A stretch of 50,844 bases of DNA from QHCA01 sp038237645 (lineage in GTDB: Bacteria; Actinomycetota; Actinomycetes; Mycobacteriales; QHCA01): positions 1-50,844 of the forward strand of contig JBBRYN010000015.1 of the NCBI GenBank assembly GCA_038237645.1, written 5' to 3'. Both the position numbers and the translations under genes were made by a program. Positions 7,664 through 15,844 of the stretch are shown here, piece after piece (within the stretch, counting starts at the first letter, position 1; every line of letters begins with the position of its first letter). The notes under the pieces were generated by a model, which saw only the letters and a list, made by a program, of their open reading frames with translations, made no database searches and was not told the origin of the DNA.

Positions 7664-8425
7664 GTGAGCCGCGTGCCTGATCAGGCCGGTCCATCCGGCG
7701 AACTGTCCGACACGGTGGCACAACTCAGCGCCGGCGACCTCGGCCGGACGGAGCGCCGCCGGCTGCTGCGCAGGCTCGTCTCGACGCTGGGTCGTAGCGC
7801 GAAGGCGGCTGGGGTCAGCGGTGTCGGCGGCGGGCGCTGGCTGACGGATCTGGTGATCCAAACCGCCCCGCGGGTGCCGATCCGCGATCTGGCGACGCTG
7901 AACCAGCACTTCGGTGGCGCCACAGGTGACCCGCTTGCAGAGCTGCTGGTGAAGGCGGCAAGCCGGACGACGGCCGGAATCGGTGCCGCCGCCGGTGCGC
8001 TGGCAACTGCCGAGTGGGCCGCTCCGCCCACCCTGCTCTCAGCCCCGGTGCAACTGGTCGCCGAGACTTTGGCGGTCGCCGCCGTCGAGGTCAAGCTCGT
8101 CGCTGAGCTGCACGAGGCCTACGGCGTCATCGTCGCCGGCAGCACGACGGAGCGGGCCGCCGCCTACCTGACCTCGTGGGCCCGGCGCCGCGGCGTCGAC
8201 CTGACCAAGCCGGGGGCGGGCCTGACCAGCGTTGTCGGGACGGCATCCCGGCGCGAACTTCGCGACCAGCTCATGCGGCGGATGGGCCGCAATCTCACTG
8301 CCTTCGGACCCGTCTTCACCGGCGCCCTCATCGGTGCCGAACTCAACCGCCGCGCGACGCGGAGCCTGGGCGAGGCCATCCGCCGCGACCTGCTGGCCCG
8401 TGGTCCGGCCCGCGGTCAGGACTGA
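7664..8425 (+). CDS. Conserved hypothetical protein with hydrophobic middle
   Basis: 253 aa from the GTG at 7664. A second in-frame GTG lies at 7673. The first ~75 residues are basic and helical. Residues ~95-145 are rich in Ala/Thr/Leu (TTAGIGAAAGALATAEWAAP then TLLSAPVQLVAETLAVAAVE), possibly a membrane-associated helical hairpin. A basic segment follows, and a glycine-containing hydrophobic stretch sits near the C terminus. I recognise no domain. It follows the DUF4193 gene by 41 bp on the same strand and may be cotranscribed. Confidence 0.72.
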   Translation: MSRVPDQAGPSGELSDTVAQLSAGDLGRTERRRLLRRLVSTLGRSAKAAGVSGVGGGRWLTDLVIQTAPRVPIRDLATLNQHFGGATGDPLAELLVKAASRTTAGIGAAAGALATAEWAAPPTLLSAPVQLVAETLAVAAVEVKLVAELHEAYGVIVAGSTTERAAAYLTSWARRRGVDLTKPGAGLTSVVGTASRRELRDQLMRRMGRNLTAFGPVFTGALIGAELNRRATRSLGEAIRRDLLARGPARGQD

Positions 8426-8461
8426 ACCAGGACTCGGCAAGGACAGGGTCAGGACCGACGG

Positions 8462-8755
8462 CTATACGGTCGACTCCTCCAGGCCCGGCGGAAGCGACCC
8501 GGTCAACGAACGCCAGGTGGCGGCCGCACCGCGAGCCGCGATCATCCGCGCCGCGGCGAACACCACGCCGCTCGCCGCCGCCCAGACCAGCGCCTCGGTC
8601 CAGGTCGTACCGGGTGCCGCAGGGTTGGCCGGCGGGTCCGTGCGCCGTGCCTTTTTCCATGCGGCGTCGGCTGCCTTGCGGGCCGCGATTCCCGCTGGAA
8701 TGGCAAACATCAGCGCGGTCATCTTCCAACCGGCCTTTGCCAGGGTGCGTGACAC
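8462..8755 (-). CDS. DUF4235 family membrane protein
   Basis: 97 aa. Two hydrophobic segments flank a Lys/Pro-rich loop: ~11-28 (KMTALMFAIPAGIAARKAAD) and ~52-72 (TWTEALVWAAASGVVFAAAR), followed by RRG/RMIAARGA and a short tail. This is the layout of actinobacterial DUF4235. The GTG start at 8755 is decided by a strong AAGGAGGA six or so bases upstream (around 8758-8766). Function unknown. Confidence 0.85.
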   Translation of the reverse strand: MSRTLAKAGWKMTALMFAIPAGIAARKAADAAWKKARRTDPPANPAAPGTTWTEALVWAAASGVVFAAARMIAARGAAATWRSLTGSLPPGLEESTV

Positions 8756-8793
8756 GGATCCTCCTTGATTTCGCCGCTGGGTTTCCTGCCTGT

Positions 8794-9270
8794 CTACCCC
8801 GTACCGCCGGGTTGACGCGCCGAATTCCGATCACCGCAATTGATCGCGGCCGCCAACTCGGCCGGACGGCGCGAGCTGACGATCCAGTACGGCGTCGGAT
8901 CCGCTGGATCGGCCAGTGTGACCTTGACCACCCCCGATAGCCAGGGCCGGTGGATCACGAAGGCCAACGGCGACAGCTGCGGCCCCAGGGCGGCCCGCTT
9001 GGCAGCCTCCACCACCGGTACGGCACCGGCGATGTAGCGTAACGGCAGCCGGGCGTCGTCGACCAGCACCTCACCGTCGGCGACCCTGATCCGGATCCGG
9101 CCGAGCCACCACAGCAGGGCTGCGACGGCGGGCAGCACCAGGGCGTAGGGCAACCAGGACCGCAGTCCCCGATGCCCCAGGTGGACCTCGGCGGCCAGCA
9201 CGGCACCGAGCCCCAGGCAGGCCGGCCACCACCAGAGCGGGACGCGCAGTCGCTCGCGGTGGCTCTCCAC
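8794..9270 (-). CDS. DUF3093 family membrane protein
   Basis: About 158 aa. Two membrane helices near the N terminus (~8-25 and ~33-52) are followed by a soluble beta-rich domain containing LPLRYIAGAVPV and a late PTPYWIVSSRRP motif, typical of DUF3093. Mycobacterial Rv2698, also beside dut, is the apparent counterpart. I chose GTG 9270 because TAGCCT lies 8 nt upstream. GTG 9276 is possible but would put the box only 2 nt from the start. Divergent from dut. Confidence 0.82.
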   Translation of the reverse strand: MESHRERLRVPLWWWPACLGLGAVLAAEVHLGHRGLRSWLPYALVLPAVAALLWWLGRIRIRVADGEVLVDDARLPLRYIAGAVPVVEAAKRAALGPQLSPLAFVIHRPWLSGVVKVTLADPADPTPYWIVSSRRPAELAAAINCGDRNSARQPGGTG

Positions 9271-9278
9271 GCTCACCG

Positions 9279-9302
9279 AGGCTACCGGTGCACGGGTACC
9301 CT
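9279..9302. promoter_or_regulatory. Divergent leaderless promoters of the DUF3093 gene and dut
   Basis: On the minus strand TAGCCT (9284-9279) ends 8 nt before GTG 9270. On the plus strand TACCCT (9297-9302) ends 7 nt before the dut ATG at 9310. Both match TANNNT at leaderless spacing. Confidence 0.5.
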
Positions 9303-9309
9303 GCTGCCA

Positions 9310-9795
9310 ATGCCTCCTGTCACGGTGCAGGTCCTGGTGCAACGCCTGGATCCGGATCTGCCACTGCCCTCCTATGCCCATCCCGGTGATGCTGGTGCCG
9401 ACCTGGTGACCGCCGTCGATGCGCGGCTGGAGCCGGGGGAGCGGGCGGTGCTGCCGACCGGAATCGCCATCGCGTTGCCGGACGGGTTTGCGGCCTTCGT
9501 CCACCCGCGCTCCGGTCTCGCTGCCCGTCTGGGGGTCTCCCTGGTCAACGCCCCGGGCACGATCGACGCCGGCTACCGCGGTGAGATTCAGGTCATCGTC
9601 GTCAATCACGACCCGGCCGAGCCGGTGTCCTTCCGGCGAGGTGACCGGATCGCACAACTGGTCGTGCAACGTGTGGAGCACGTCGGCTGGCTCGACTGCC
9701 GGCGGTTGCCGGAGTCGGAGCGCGGCACCGCCGGTCAGGGCTCGACTGGCGGCCACCGTGACCTGCCCGTCACCGGCCCGCAGCGAGGGGAGTGA
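9310..9795 (+). CDS. dut: dUTP diphosphatase
   Basis: Trimeric dUTPase hydrolysing dUTP to dUMP and pyrophosphate, keeping uracil out of DNA and feeding dTMP synthesis. 161 aa. The five family motifs are in order: DAGADL (~27-32), HPRSGLA (~65-71), GTIDAGYRGEI (~83-93), RRGDRIAQLV (~109-118), and a C-terminal motif 5 of form RGTAGQGSTGG (~138-148). Motif 5 normally has Phe before GSTG and here reads GQGSTG, a mild deviation in the lid residue that stacks on uracil. A TACCCT box sits 7 nt before the start. Confidence 0.94.
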   Translation: MPPVTVQVLVQRLDPDLPLPSYAHPGDAGADLVTAVDARLEPGERAVLPTGIAIALPDGFAAFVHPRSGLAARLGVSLVNAPGTIDAGYRGEIQVIVVNHDPAEPVSFRRGDRIAQLVVQRVEHVGWLDCRRLPESERGTAGQGSTGGHRDLPVTGPQRGE

Positions 9796-9797
9796 CC

Positions 9798-10514
9798 ATG
9801 TTCCGTCGCCGGTCCAACAAGGGCAGCGCTCGGTCGGAGGAGGCCACGGCGAAAGACTCGGCGGAGACGTCGGCGGGGGCGGCAGGGACGGCTGACGACG
9901 CGGAATCGGCCGCCGCCGAGCGCGCCGATGGGCCGTGGGACGTAGCGGAGGTTCCCGACGACGACCTGGTGCGGATCGACCTGGGTGGGCTGCGCGTTCC
10001 GGCTCCGGAGGGCATCGAGCTCCGGGTGGAGGCTGACCCCACCGGCACGGTCGCCGCGGTGTTGCTGATCGACGGGGCGAGCACTCTGGCGCTCGGGGCG
10101 TTCGCGGCTCCTCGACGGCAGGGGATCTGGGCGGAAGTCCGCACCGAACTGCTGGCGTCGTTGCGGGCGGACGGCGGGGACGGCAAGGACTGCGAGGGTC
10201 CCTTCGGGACGGAGCTGGCCGCGACGGTGGTGGCACCGGAGGGCCGGCAGCTCGCGCGCTTCGTGGGCATCGACGGTCCGTGCTGGTTCCTGCGCGGTGT
10301 CTTCACCGGCCCGGCCGCCACGGACCCCAACCAGGCGACAGCGCTGGAGCAGGCACTGCGTCAGGTCGTGGTGTTCCGGGGCGGTGACGCGCTGCCTGTT
10401 CGTGATCCACTGCCACTGGTGCTGCCCCCCGAGGTGATCGAGAAGGCGGCCGAAGAGGCCGCCCGGCCACCGGCAGCGCCCGAACGCGGGCCGGAGATCA
10501 CCGAAATCGGCTGA
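9798..10514 (+). CDS. DUF3710 family protein
   Basis: 238 aa. A basic start (MFRRRSNKG), an acidic Ala/Glu linker, then the DUF3710 core with DLGGLRVP and later FVGIDGPCWFLRGVFTGPA, a conserved signature of this actinobacterial family. The ATG at 9798 has GAGGGG (9785-9790) at 7 nt. A GTG at 9792 would overlap the dut stop but places the Shine-Dalgarno too close. Counterpart of Rv2696. Function unknown; it is repeatedly cotranscribed with dut. Confidence 0.88.
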   Translation: MFRRRSNKGSARSEEATAKDSAETSAGAAGTADDAESAAAERADGPWDVAEVPDDDLVRIDLGGLRVPAPEGIELRVEADPTGTVAAVLLIDGASTLALGAFAAPRRQGIWAEVRTELLASLRADGGDGKDCEGPFGTELAATVVAPEGRQLARFVGIDGPCWFLRGVFTGPAATDPNQATALEQALRQVVVFRGGDALPVRDPLPLVLPPEVIEKAAEEAARPPAAPERGPEITEIG

Positions 10515-10562
10515 GCCGGCGCGGACCGGGGCCCATCGCCGACACAACCCTGCCGGGTCGCC

Positions 10563-10568
10563 TACCCT
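10563..10568 (+). promoter_or_regulatory. Candidate -10 box upstream of the OB-fold gene
   Basis: TACCCT lies about 60 nt before the ATG at 10629, in the 114-bp gap after the DUF3710 gene, giving a transcript with a conventional leader. Weak evidence; no clear -35. Confidence 0.3.
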
Positions 10569-10628
10569 GGAGGAGACCGCGTCCGGCAGGCCACCGACAA
10601 GATGCACCGAGACCGAAGGTGACGCCCC

Positions 10629-11051
10629 ATGTCGAGCAAGACGTCGACCGAGCCACCGACTCAGGTGCCGAGGCAACACGATGGCCTGCTCCGCCGCGTC
10701 CTGCGCCGGCTGACCGCATCCGAGGAGCAGCTCGACGCCGCGGATCTGGAGGGTCGGGTCGGTCAGGTCGGCGCCACGTCCTGCCGTGACCTGGCTCGAC
10801 TGGGCCACCGGCAGGTCTGCGTGGCCGGCCGGCTGCGCAGCGTGCGGTTCAACCCACGGACCAACCTGCCGACGCTGGAGGCCGAGCTCTACGACGGCAC
10901 GGGCACCGTGAACCTCATCTGGCTGGGCCGGCGCCGGATCCCCGGCATCGAGCCCGGCCGGTCGCTCAAGGTTCGTGGACGGATCTGCGAGCAGGGCACC
11001 CGCGAGGTCATCTTCAACCCGTGGTACGAGCTGCTCCCGGCCGGTCAGTGA
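10629..11051 (+). CDS. OB-fold nucleic acid-binding domain protein
   Basis: 140 aa. A ~50-residue charged N terminus (LLRRVLRRLTASEEQLDAAD) precedes an OB fold of the tRNA-anticodon/RecG-wedge type: VCVAGRLRSVRF, LEAELYDGTGTVNLIWLGRR, then SLKVRGRICEQ and VIFNPWYEL. It corresponds to Rv2694-type proteins in the dut neighbourhood. Specific ligand unknown. Its stop overlaps the next gene's GTG by 4 bp (11048-11051), so the two are translationally coupled. Confidence 0.87.
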   Translation: MSSKTSTEPPTQVPRQHDGLLRRVLRRLTASEEQLDAADLEGRVGQVGATSCRDLARLGHRQVCVAGRLRSVRFNPRTNLPTLEAELYDGTGTVNLIWLGRRRIPGIEPGRSLKVRGRICEQGTREVIFNPWYELLPAGQ

Positions 11052-11728
11052 CCGAGCCGGGGGCCACGCCCACCCGCTTTGTCCAGCAGTTCGGCGGGAT
11101 CAAGGGCCTGATCGATTCGGGACTGCCGGTCGTCGTCTTCGTCGTCGTCAATGCGCTGGCGCAGTTGCGCTGGGCCGTCTACGCCGCATTGCTGGCCGGG
11201 CTGGTGGTTTTCGCACTCCGGCTGATCCGTCGGGAGCCACTTCAGTTCGCGCTCAGCGGGCTGCTCGGGGTAGGCATCGCCGCGTACTTCGCGCACCGGT
11301 TGGGCCGGGCCGAGGGATTCTTCATCCCGGGCATCGCGCTCAATGCCGCTTACTTCCTGTTCTTCGGCGGCTCACTGGTCATCCGCCGGCCGGTCATCGG
11401 CATGCTCTGGACCTACCTCGCCGACGGTGACCCGGGCTGGCGCGGCGAGCCGGTGCTGCGGCGCGCCTACACGCTCGCGACGCTGTGGTGGGCGCTGATG
11501 TACGCCGCGAAGACCGGCCTGCAGGGAGCGCTCTACCTCCACCACCAGCCCGGCTGGCTGGCGGTGGCGAAGCTGTCGATGGGCTACCCGCTGTTCGCCC
11601 TGAACGTCGCTGCGACCGTGTGGCTGGTGCGCCGGGCCCGGGCCCGGGTCGCCGGTGCCACGATGCAGCCTGAGTCGGGCCGGTCGCCGGACGGCGATGC
11701 GGTGCATACTCCGACGGGCAGCGGCTGA
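11048..11728 (+). CDS. DUF3159 family membrane protein
   Basis: 226 aa polytopic membrane protein with about five helices (~26-48, 50-66, 72-90, 98-115 and ~175-195). It starts with the family motif FGGIKGLIDSGLPVVVF and ends with a hydrophilic Ser/Gly/Asp tail. Actinobacterial DUF3159 (Rv2693-like). The transport or structural role is unknown. GTG start at 11048 inside the preceding stop. Confidence 0.88.
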   Translation: MTEPGATPTRFVQQFGGIKGLIDSGLPVVVFVVVNALAQLRWAVYAALLAGLVVFALRLIRREPLQFALSGLLGVGIAAYFAHRLGRAEGFFIPGIALNAAYFLFFGGSLVIRRPVIGMLWTYLADGDPGWRGEPVLRRAYTLATLWWALMYAAKTGLQGALYLHHQPGWLAVAKLSMGYPLFALNVAATVWLVRRARARVAGATMQPESGRSPDGDAVHTPTGSG

Positions 11729-11802
11729 GCCGACCAGCCTGGCCGCACACAGCAGGGCCACCCAGATCTACCGCCTCGACCGGCCCGGCGCCAGGCAGTC
11801 AG

Positions 11803-12336
11803 CTACGACTCGACCAGGCGCGGTCCTGACATGGCATTCCTGGCGATGAGCGAGGTGTCCAGCTTGATGGCGGGTCGCACACCGTAGTAGGGGATGTCGA
11901 CTCGGCCGTAGCCCTTGACGCGTCGGTGGCAGCCACCGCCCTTCTTCTGAATCGCGAAGGAGGTGCCCACTGACCGGCGGTCGAGACCTTGGCCCTGTCC
12001 GGGGTGGGTGAGTTCTCTGACTTCCTGCACGCTGAGCAGGAAGATCCGGTCAACTGTGTCGGGAGTCCCTGGTCCGTTGTCGGCGCAACGAGTCGGGACG
12101 ATGATCGCCTGCTCGGCCTCGGAGAAGGCCTCAGCGAAGAAGGCGCCGTTCAGCCACTGCCTCATCGTCGAGTCACGCCACGTCGTCTGGGTGGGTGCGT
12201 CGTGGTAACGGCGACAGTCCAGGATCCGACTGCTGACGAGGAGGCACTCGTCAGCCGTGCGCTCAAGGATCTGCCACGAGATCGGGGTTATGTCCGTACT
12301 CTCGGCGTGCTGGCGGTAGCGACCGAAGTCCGTCAC
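11803..12336 (-). CDS. DUF6273-like domain protein
   Basis: 177 aa soluble protein with no signal peptide. FGRYRQ at the start, PISWQILERTADECLLVSSRIL, then WRDSTMRQWLNGAFFAEAFSEAEQ and a C-terminal YYGVRPAIKL, the recurring pattern of DUF6273, usually a C-type-lectin-like repeat in surface or mobile-element proteins. The usual WWLRSPG-type segment before the end is replaced by a Lys/Gly/Cys stretch. GC is about 63% over 12001-12180 against about 80% in 12481-12540 of trkA. It lies 4 bp behind trkA on the same strand, so it probably joined that operon by insertion. Confidence 0.7.
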   Translation of the reverse strand: MTDFGRYRQHAESTDITPISWQILERTADECLLVSSRILDCRRYHDAPTQTTWRDSTMRQWLNGAFFAEAFSEAEQAIIVPTRCADNGPGTPDTVDRIFLLSVQEVRELTHPGQGQGLDRRSVGTSFAIQKKGGGCHRRVKGYGRVDIPYYGVRPAIKLDTSLIARNAMSGPRLVES

Positions 12337-12340
12337 TGCG

Positions 12341-13006
12341 CTATGTCGACGGCCCGGACACCACGTCGTGAATTTGGCGTTCGACCTCGTCGGTTGCCAG
12401 GAACATCAGCTCGTCCCCGGCTTCCAACGGGTCGTCCGGACCGGGCACGAGCACTCGCGGTCCTCGCAGGATGGCCACCAGGGCGGCATCCCGCGGGAGA
12501 TCGAGCTCGCGTACCGGCCGGCCGACGGGCGGTGCGTCCGGTGCGAGGGTTATCTCGACCATGTTGGCCTGACCCTGGCGGAACGTCATGAGCTTGACCA
12601 GATCGCCGACCGAGACCGCTTCCTCGACGAGCGCGGCCAGCAGCCGGGGAGTCGATACGGCGACGTCGACGCCCCAGGAATCGGTGAACATCCACTCGTT
12701 TTTCGGGTGGTTTATCCGAGCGACCACCCGGTTGACCGCGAACTCGGTCTTTGCCAGCAGTGACGCGACCAGGTTGACCTTGTCGTCGCCGGTGGCAGCG
12801 ATCATCACATCGCAGTCCTGCAGCCCGGCCTCCTCCAGCGAGGACACCTCGCAGGCGTCGGCCTCGATCCACCGGGCCTGCGGCACGCTGCCTCCCTTGA
12901 CCCCTCGCGGGTCGCGCTCGATCAGCATGACAGTGTGCCCGTTGTCGATCAGCTCCTGGGCGATCGACCGGCCGACGTTGCCCGCCCCGGCGATGGCGAT
13001 CTGCAT
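12341..13006 (-). CDS. TrkA-type potassium channel regulator, second of a pair
   Basis: 221 aa. An N-terminal RCK Rossmann fold binds NAD(H) (AIAGAGNVGRSIAQELI, acidic end ERDPRG). A C-terminal TrkA_C domain follows (VGRPVRELDLPRDAALVAIL, then GDELMFLATDEV). It controls a K+ uptake system at the membrane. The ATG at 13006 overlaps the upstream trkA stop (TGATG), so the pair is translationally coupled. This matches mycobacterial ceoB/ceoC. No Trk/Ktr membrane subunit is in the window. Confidence 0.9.
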   Translation of the reverse strand: MQIAIAGAGNVGRSIAQELIDNGHTVMLIERDPRGVKGGSVPQARWIEADACEVSSLEEAGLQDCDVMIAATGDDKVNLVASLLAKTEFAVNRVVARINHPKNEWMFTDSWGVDVAVSTPRLLAALVEEAVSVGDLVKLMTFRQGQANMVEITLAPDAPPVGRPVRELDLPRDAALVAILRGPRVLVPGPDDPLEAGDELMFLATDEVERQIHDVVSGPST

Positions 13007-13668
13007 CAGTTGCCGCCCGGCGGCACGGCGCTGACCCTGGCGGCGGTCTTGGCGAGCTCGTGGTCGACCAGGAGATAGATGCGGTCGCCGTCCTGGATGA
13101 CGGTCGCGGCAGTCGGCAGCATTCCCGCGCCGAACCGCACGATCAACGCCGTACGTGCGCCGACGGCCCGCTCGAACTCTGCCAGCGAGTGACCCACCCA
13201 TCCCTCGTGCAGGGATACCTCGACGATCGCGATGTGGCCGGTCGGGTCACGCCATATCTCTTCGGCGCCTTCAGCGAGCAGCGCCCGCAGCATGGAGTCG
13301 GCGGTCCATCGCACGGTGGCCACCGTGGGGATGCCCAGCCGTTCGTAGACCTCGGCCCGCCGGGGATCGTAGATGCGTGCCACCACATGGTGCACGCCGA
13401 AGGTCTCGCGGGCGACCCGGGCCGAGATGATGTTGGAGTTGTCGCCGCTGCTCACCGCGGCGAACGCGTCGGCCCGCTCGATGCCCGCCTCGACCAGGGT
13501 GTCCCGGTCGAATCCGACGCCGGTCACCGTCACACCCTTGAACTGCCCGCTGAGCCGGTGGAACGCGATCGGATCCCGGTCGATGACCGCGACGGTGTGG
13601 CCCAGCTTCTCCAGGCTCCGGCACAACATCGACCCGACGCGGCCGCATCCCATGATGACGTAGTGCAC
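13006..13668 (-). CDS. TrkA-type potassium channel regulator, first of a pair
   Basis: 220 aa RCK protein with a nucleotide loop MGCGRVGSMLCRSLE, acidic tip DRDPIAF, and a TrkA_C domain in the last ~75 residues. It likely forms a complex with the adjacent paralogue and senses NAD(H) or adenine nucleotides. The GTG at 13668 (VHYVIMGCG) was chosen because TAGCGT lies 8 nt upstream and RCK proteins start within a few residues of the first strand. Divergent from the APC permease. Confidence 0.9.
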   Translation of the reverse strand: MHYVIMGCGRVGSMLCRSLEKLGHTVAVIDRDPIAFHRLSGQFKGVTVTGVGFDRDTLVEAGIERADAFAAVSSGDNSNIISARVARETFGVHHVVARIYDPRRAEVYERLGIPTVATVRWTADSMLRALLAEGAEEIWRDPTGHIAIVEVSLHEGWVGHSLAEFERAVGARTALIVRFGAGMLPTAATVIQDGDRIYLLVDHELAKTAARVSAVPPGGN

Positions 13669-13676
13669 GTGTCCGG

Positions 13677-13726
13677 ACGCTACACGCGCCGTGGTGGCGG
13701 GGTGCCGGGGCCTGGAGCCGTACGAT
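13677..13726. promoter_or_regulatory. Divergent -10 boxes between trkA and the APC permease
   Basis: TAGCGT on the minus strand (13682-13677) is 8 nt from the trkA GTG. TACGAT on the plus strand (13721-13726) is 6 nt from the permease GTG at 13733. Both fit leaderless spacing in a 64-bp intergenic region. Confidence 0.5.
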
Positions 13727-13732
13727 CGCGGC

Positions 13733-15844
13733 GTGCCGAGTCTCGGATCTGTGACCAAGCGCCTGCTGCTCGGCCGCCCCTTCCGCAGCGAGCGCCTGGG
13801 TGAGACCGAGCTGCCAAAGCGGCTCGCCCTGCCCATCTTCGCCAGCGACCCGCTGTCCTCAGTGGCGTATGCCACCCAGGAGGTCCTGGTGGTCCTCACC
13901 CTGGGGGGCGGCGCCTACCTCTACCTCACGCCCTACCTGGCGGCTGCGGTCGTCCTGCTGCTCATCGTCGTCGTGGCGTCCTACCGGCAACTCGTCCAGG
14001 CCTATCCCACCGGTGGCGGCGACTACGAAGTGGCCTCGAAGAACCTCGGCCGGACCGCGGGGGTGACGGTCGCCAGTGCCCTGCTGGTCGACTATGTGAT
14101 GACGGTGGCCGTGTCGGTCTCCGCGGGTGTCGACAACATCATCTCGGCATTCCACGGGCTGGACCATTACCCCGTGCAGATGGCGGTCGGGGTGGTCGTC
14201 CTGCTCAGTGCGATGAACCTGCGCGGGGTGCGCGAATCGGGCAAGGCGTTCGCGCTGCCGACGTATGCCTTCGTGGTCGCCGTGATCGGCATGGTGGTCA
14301 CCGGCCTCGTCCGCACCTTTCTCGGCCATCCGCCGGTCGCCGAGAGCGCGCACTTCAACATCCGGCCCGAGCACGGTCCGCTGTACGCCCTGGCATTCAT
14401 CTTCTTCGTCCTGCGTGCCTTCTCCTCCGGCTGCACGGCGCTGACCGGCGTGGAGGCGATCGCCAACGGCGTCCCTGCCTTCCGCAAACCCAAGGGCAAG
14501 AATGCGGCCGCGACCCTGCTGGCCATGGGCATCATCTCGATGACGATGTTCGTCGGGATCACTGCGCTGGCAGTGATCGCCAAGGTGCACTACGTCGACC
14601 CGGCGCGGGCCTGTGACCTGGTGGGTTTCCCTGACTGCCACCGGCAGGTGCAGTCGACGGTCATCGCCCAGATCGGGGCCGCGGTCTTCGGCGGCACCCA
14701 CACCCCGCTGTTCTACTTCCTACAGGCGGTCACGGCGCTGATCCTCGTGCTGGCGGCCAACACCGCGTTCAACGGCTTCCCGTTGCTCGGCTCCATCCTC
14801 GCCCAGGACCGCTTCGCCCCCCGCCAACTGCACACCCGGGGTGACCGGCTCGTCTACAGCAACGGGATCGTGCTGCTTGCCAGCGCCGCCGCCTTTCTCG
14901 TCGTCGTCTTCCATGCCGACGTCACGCGGCTGATCCAGCTCTACATCATCGGCGTCTTCACCTCCTTCACCCTCGGCCAGACGGGCATGGTGCGGCACTG
15001 GAACGCCCTCTTGCACACCGAGCGCGATCCGGGCGCCCGGCGACGGATGATCCGCAGCCGGGCGATCAACGCCACCGGGGCGAGCTTCACCGGCCTTGTC
15101 CTGGTCATCGTGCTCGTCACGAAATTCACCAAGGGTGCCTATCTGGTGGTGATCGCGATGCCGGTGCTCTTTTTGCTCATGCAGGTCATCCGGCGGCACT
15201 ACGAACAAGTCGCAGCCGAGCTGGAGCCGACCGAGGACGCGCCGATCCTCCCGGCCCGCAACCACGCCGTCGTGCTGGTCTCCAAGGTCCACCAGCCGAC
15301 GTTGCGCAGCATCGCCTACGCACGAGCCACCAGGCCGGACACCCTGACGGCGGTGACGGTCAACGTCGACGAGGCCGACACCCGGGCACTGCAGGCGGAG
15401 TGGGAGCGTCGGGAGGTGCCGGTGCCGCTGGATGTCGTCGAGTCGCCCTATCGCGAGATCACCCGGCCGATCCTCGACTACATCAAGCGTATCCGGCGGG
15501 AGAGCCCGCGCGACGTGGTCACGGTCTACATTCCGGAGTACGTCGTCGGCCACTGGTGGGAGACCCTGTTGCACAACCAGAGCGCGCTGCGGCTCAAGAG
15601 CCGCTTGCTGTTCGAGCCCGGCGTGATGGTGACCAACGTCCCGTGGCAGCTGAAGTCCTCGCAGAATCGGGCCGCGCGGCCGAGCAGCGGGCTGAGTAGC
15701 CCGGGTGACGTGCGCCGCGGCGTAGCCGAGGCCGAGGACCGGCAGCCGGCGCGACCCGGGCAGTCCGAGGAGACCGAGGAGACCGAGGAGTCAGCGGAGT
15801 CCGAGCGACCCGAGCAGCCCGAGCAGGTGACCGGACGGCCGTGA
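13733..15844 (+). CDS. APC superfamily permease with cytoplasmic C-terminal domain
   Basis: 703 aa amino acid/polyamine/organocation transporter. The conserved opening LPKRLALPIFASDPLSSVAY (~24-43) precedes about 12 membrane helices. A ~200-residue soluble tail from ~480 contains a USP-like segment (HAVVLVSKVHQPTLRSIAYA) and ends in a Glu/Ser/Pro-rich stretch. This is the Rv2690c type, constantly paired with TrkA genes, which suggests K+ or osmolyte transport as well as amino acids (inference). GTG 13733 has a -10 box 6 nt upstream. Its stop overlaps the next start (GTGA, 15841-15844). Confidence 0.88.
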   Translation: MPSLGSVTKRLLLGRPFRSERLGETELPKRLALPIFASDPLSSVAYATQEVLVVLTLGGGAYLYLTPYLAAAVVLLLIVVVASYRQLVQAYPTGGGDYEVASKNLGRTAGVTVASALLVDYVMTVAVSVSAGVDNIISAFHGLDHYPVQMAVGVVVLLSAMNLRGVRESGKAFALPTYAFVVAVIGMVVTGLVRTFLGHPPVAESAHFNIRPEHGPLYALAFIFFVLRAFSSGCTALTGVEAIANGVPAFRKPKGKNAAATLLAMGIISMTMFVGITALAVIAKVHYVDPARACDLVGFPDCHRQVQSTVIAQIGAAVFGGTHTPLFYFLQAVTALILVLAANTAFNGFPLLGSILAQDRFAPRQLHTRGDRLVYSNGIVLLASAAAFLVVVFHADVTRLIQLYIIGVFTSFTLGQTGMVRHWNALLHTERDPGARRRMIRSRAINATGASFTGLVLVIVLVTKFTKGAYLVVIAMPVLFLLMQVIRRHYEQVAAELEPTEDAPILPARNHAVVLVSKVHQPTLRSIAYARATRPDTLTAVTVNVDEADTRALQAEWERREVPVPLDVVESPYREITRPILDYIKRIRRESPRDVVTVYIPEYVVGHWWETLLHNQSALRLKSRLLFEPGVMVTNVPWQLKSSQNRAARPSSGLSSPGDVRRGVAEAEDRQPARPGQSEETEETEESAESERPEQPEQVTGRP

